DNA of 64,000 nucleotides from Imperialibacter sp040222385. Lineage in GTDB: Bacteria > Bacteroidota > Bacteroidia > Cytophagales > Cyclobacteriaceae. The notes below the pieces were generated by a model. That model made no database searches. It was not told where the DNA came from and was given only the letters and a program-made list of their open reading frames with translations. This document shows positions 61,908 to 64,000 of the stretch, in pieces; the first letter of the stretch is position 1, and each line of letters starts with the position of its first letter. Location of the stretch: NCBI RefSeq assembly GCF_040222385.1, contig NZ_JAVKDF010000022.1:248001-312000 (forward strand), read 5' to 3'. A program made the position numbers and the translations under genes.

Positions 61908-64000
61908 TTTGCCTCCCTGATTTGTTTTTTGATCACTGTTTCCCTCCAAAATGCCTGTAGCACCGGCACTACGAACATGGTCATGATTTGAATCGTCATG
62001 CCGCCGAACGTTGGGATGGCCATGGGCACCATGATGTCTGACCCCTTACCCGTGGATGACAGGACAGGCAGCAGCGCAATAATGGCAACAGCCGCCGTCA
62101 TCATGGCTGGTCGGACTCGCTTTTTGCCCGCCTCCAGCACTGCTTCACGAACTCCCTGAATGGTCGTTGGTTGCTTTTCCTCAAATACCTGATGGATATA
62201 GGTTCCCATGATCACGCCATCGTCGGTGGCAATGCCAAACAGGGCGATGAAGCCCACCCAAACGGCCACACTCAGGTTGATCGTGTGCATTTGGAACAGG
62301 TCTCTCAGATTGACATCAGCCACGGAGAAGTTCAGGAACCAGTCCTGTCCATAAAGCCACAGCATGATGAAGCCACCTGCGAAAGCCACAAACACCCCGG
62401 AAAAATGGATCGAGGAAGCAATGACCGTTTTGAATTGGAAGTAGAGCAGCAGGAAGATCACCAGCAAGCTAATGGGAATCACGATAGACAGCCGCTTCAC
62501 AGCTCTTACCTGGTTTTCATAGCTCCCGGAAAATTTATAGCTGACACCGGCAGGCACCTTGAGCTGTCCGGCATCGATCTTTTCCTGAATAGCGGCCTGC
62601 GCCCGGTTCACAACTTCCACCTCAGCAAAGCCATCCCTTTTGTCAAACAGTACATAGCCAACCAGAAAGGTTTCTTCGCTCTTGATCATTTGTGGACCTC
62701 TTACATACTCCATCTCCACAAGTTGGCTCAATGGAATCTGAGCGCCGGAAGGAGTGGGGACCAGGATCCGCCCCAATGTTTCGGGGTCGTTCCGCAGCTC
62801 TCTCGGATAGCGAACCCGCACCGGGAATCTTTCCCTTCCTTCCAGCGTCGTTGTAATTTTCATACCGCCGATGGCCGTTTCGATGCTTTGCTGAACGTCT
62901 TCCACTGTCAGGCCATACCGGCCAATCGCCTCCCTGTTGATATTGAGATGGAGGTAGGGCTTGCCAACAATCCTGTCAGCAAAAACAGCCTCTGCTTTTA
63001 CTGAGGGCACTTCTTTTAAAATACTTTCCAGCTGCATGCCGAACGCCTCAATGGTAGGGAGGTCGGGGCCATAAACTTTGATGCCCATGGGCGCTCTCAT
63101 GCCTGTTTGAAGCATGATCAGGCGAGTTTCAATCGGCTGAAGCTTCGGAGCGGACGTAACGCCGGGTATTTTGGTCACCTGCACAATTTCGTCCCATATA
63201 TCGTCGGGTGACTGGATGTGGGGGCGCCAGTTCCTGAAGTATTGACCGTTATTGTCGGGAATGAGCTGGCTGTATCTTGTTCCCAGCCGTAGTGCCTCTT
63301 CGTTGGATACCGCCGCTCCTGAGGTCAATACAAAATTACCGTCGTTGTCAGTTTTGAACCTTGACCTATGGCCGTCTTCATCCACCACGTACTCTGGCTT
63401 ATAGTTGATGATGTTTTCGTACATAGATATTGGTGCCGGGTCAAGCGCCGACTCCGTTCTTCCCATTTTCCCTACCACCATATCGACTTCAGGAATCTGG
63501 CTCACCATCATATCAAGCTGGCCAAGCACTCTTCGGTTTTGCTCTACACCGGCATGAGGCATGGAGGTGGGCATGAGCAAATAACTTCCCTCGTTGAGGG
63601 ATGGCATAAACTCCGATCCCACGCCAGGGAATTTTTCAGCCATCACCTTCCACGGTCTGGAGGCTCTGACATTTTCGCCAGCTACGCTGAAAACGGTGTC
63701 GAACCCGAGCCAGATCACAACGCCAAGCAAAATGGTAAACGCCGGGAGCAGCATGAACTTGCCCTTATTTACCAGGCACCATTTCAAGATCGGTTCGTAA
63801 AAATGAACTACAGAAAGGAGGGCAGCCAAAATCGATCCTATCAACACCATGACAAAGAGGTAATTCAGCACGAGGGAGTTTCCCACACCCAGCGGCATCC
63901 ATTCTTCAGCCAGAAAATAGGTGGCAATGAGGACTGCCAGTGCCAGGTTGAGGTAGCTGGTATATCGCCTGATATGAGGAGGCCATTTGCTTTCCAATAT
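61904..64000 (-). CDS. cusA-like: CusA/CzcA-type heavy-metal RND transporter (5' part outside window)
   Basis: The frame is open to the right edge; the codon at 63997-63995 is a TTG inside the gene, so the first part (about 500 residues) is missing. The visible 697 residues cover a membrane segment (LNLALAVLIATYFLAEEWMP), the second periplasmic porter domain (PGVGSEFMPSLNEGSYLLMP, with the SLNEG element and MPSTSMPHAG-like Met-rich loop), and six C-terminal helices (GGFIMLWLYGQDW, LNFSVADVNLRDLF, FIALFGIATDDGVIMGTYI, RPAMMTAAVAIIALLPVLSS). These are hallmarks of the HME-RND family, which expels Cu(I), Ag(I), Zn or Co with the proton gradient. With a CusB-like adaptor carrying a Cys/Met site, copper or silver is the likeliest substrate. 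Confidence 0.93.
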   Translation of the reverse strand: MLESKWPPHIRRYTSYLNLALAVLIATYFLAEEWMPLGVGNSLVLNYLFVMVLIGSILAALLSVVHFYEPILKWCLVNKGKFMLLPAFTILLGVVIWLGFDTVFSVAGENVRASRPWKVMAEKFPGVGSEFMPSLNEGSYLLMPTSMPHAGVEQNRRVLGQLDMMVSQIPEVDMVVGKMGRTESALDPAPISMYENIINYKPEYVVDEDGHRSRFKTDNDGNFVLTSGAAVSNEEALRLGTRYSQLIPDNNGQYFRNWRPHIQSPDDIWDEIVQVTKIPGVTSAPKLQPIETRLIMLQTGMRAPMGIKVYGPDLPTIEAFGMQLESILKEVPSVKAEAVFADRIVGKPYLHLNINREAIGRYGLTVEDVQQSIETAIGGMKITTTLEGRERFPVRVRYPRELRNDPETLGRILVPTPSGAQIPLSQLVEMEYVRGPQMIKSEETFLVGYVLFDKRDGFAEVEVVNRAQAAIQEKIDAGQLKVPAGVSYKFSGSYENQVRAVKRLSIVIPISLLVIFLLLYFQFKTVIASSIHFSGVFVAFAGGFIMLWLYGQDWFLNFSVADVNLRDLFQMHTINLSVAVWVGFIALFGIATDDGVIMGTYIHQVFEEKQPTTIQGVREAVLEAGKKRVRPAMMTAAVAIIALLPVLSSTGKGSDIMVPMAIPTFGGMTIQIMTMFVVPVLQAFWRETVIKKQIREAK

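Noticed and set aside
1..64000. CRISPR arrays, rRNA, intact tRNA, transposases, prophage genes
   Set aside because: I looked for regular repeats, rRNA and tRNA text, and for transposase or integrase motifs and found none that hold up; the only mobile-like item is the short element at 33974-34103.

Overview
The window looks like chromosomal DNA of a free-living Bacteroidota of the Cytophagia type. The evidence is a SusC/SusD pair with a hybrid two-component regulator, LytS/LytTR signalling, PadR genes coupled to FtsX-like permeases that carry an N-terminal prefix domain, many Sec and lipoprotein signal peptides, and promoter boxes of the Bacteroidota form TAnnTTTG, sometimes with TTG or TTTG 20-21 bases upstream. 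Shine-Dalgarno sequences are mostly absent. I see no CRISPR array, rRNA, intact tRNA, transposase or prophage.

Layout. 1-1475: end of a secreted protein, a DUF1080 protein, and a promoter-to-terminator unit that looks like a structured RNA. 1740-8222: vanadium haloperoxidase overlapping a giant FG-GAP/UnbV protein, with a divergent FG-GAP lipoprotein. 8500-15358: a tightly overlapping five-gene operon that resembles a rearranged Dlt (envelope acylation) system in a Gram-negative: zinc-ribbon/methyltransferase/adenylation fusion, adenylation-ACP fusion, DltD-like SGNH protein, DltB-like MBOAT, and a 45-residue DltX-like microprotein. This is the most interesting part. 15537-23484: J-domain/KTSC protein, DoxX, a coiled-coil pair, a lactonase-NTF2 fusion, a cytochrome c-sugar dehydrogenase, and a membrane protein with a ChbG-like deacetylase.

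23561-30893: membrane proteins, a LiaF-like/DUF4288/LytS/LytTR operon, an esterase and small lipoproteins. 30923-33779: Bcr/CflA efflux pump and a membrane-anchored esterase. 33974-34103: a MITE-like element with perfect 20-bp terminal inverted repeats. 34203-43482: two PadR-FtsX pairs flanking an opposed ABC-permease-HlyD cassette. 43599-45478: lipocalin-like lipoprotein and two tandem paralogues carrying a CX4CH haem-like motif. 45584-55166: SusD, SusC and a divergent hybrid two-component regulator. 55180-56811: TIM-barrel epimerase and DUF2911 protein. 56858-64000: a CusA-CusC-CusB copper/silver efflux operon extended by a metal-binding lipoprotein, a TlpA-like thioredoxin and a BNR-type lipoprotein, running off the right edge.

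The genes work in clusters: oxidation and integrin-like surface proteins on the left, envelope modification in the Dlt-like operon, stress sensing and efflux in the middle, glycan import at SusCD, and metal export on the right. Family assignments rest on motifs read by eye; none was checked against a database.
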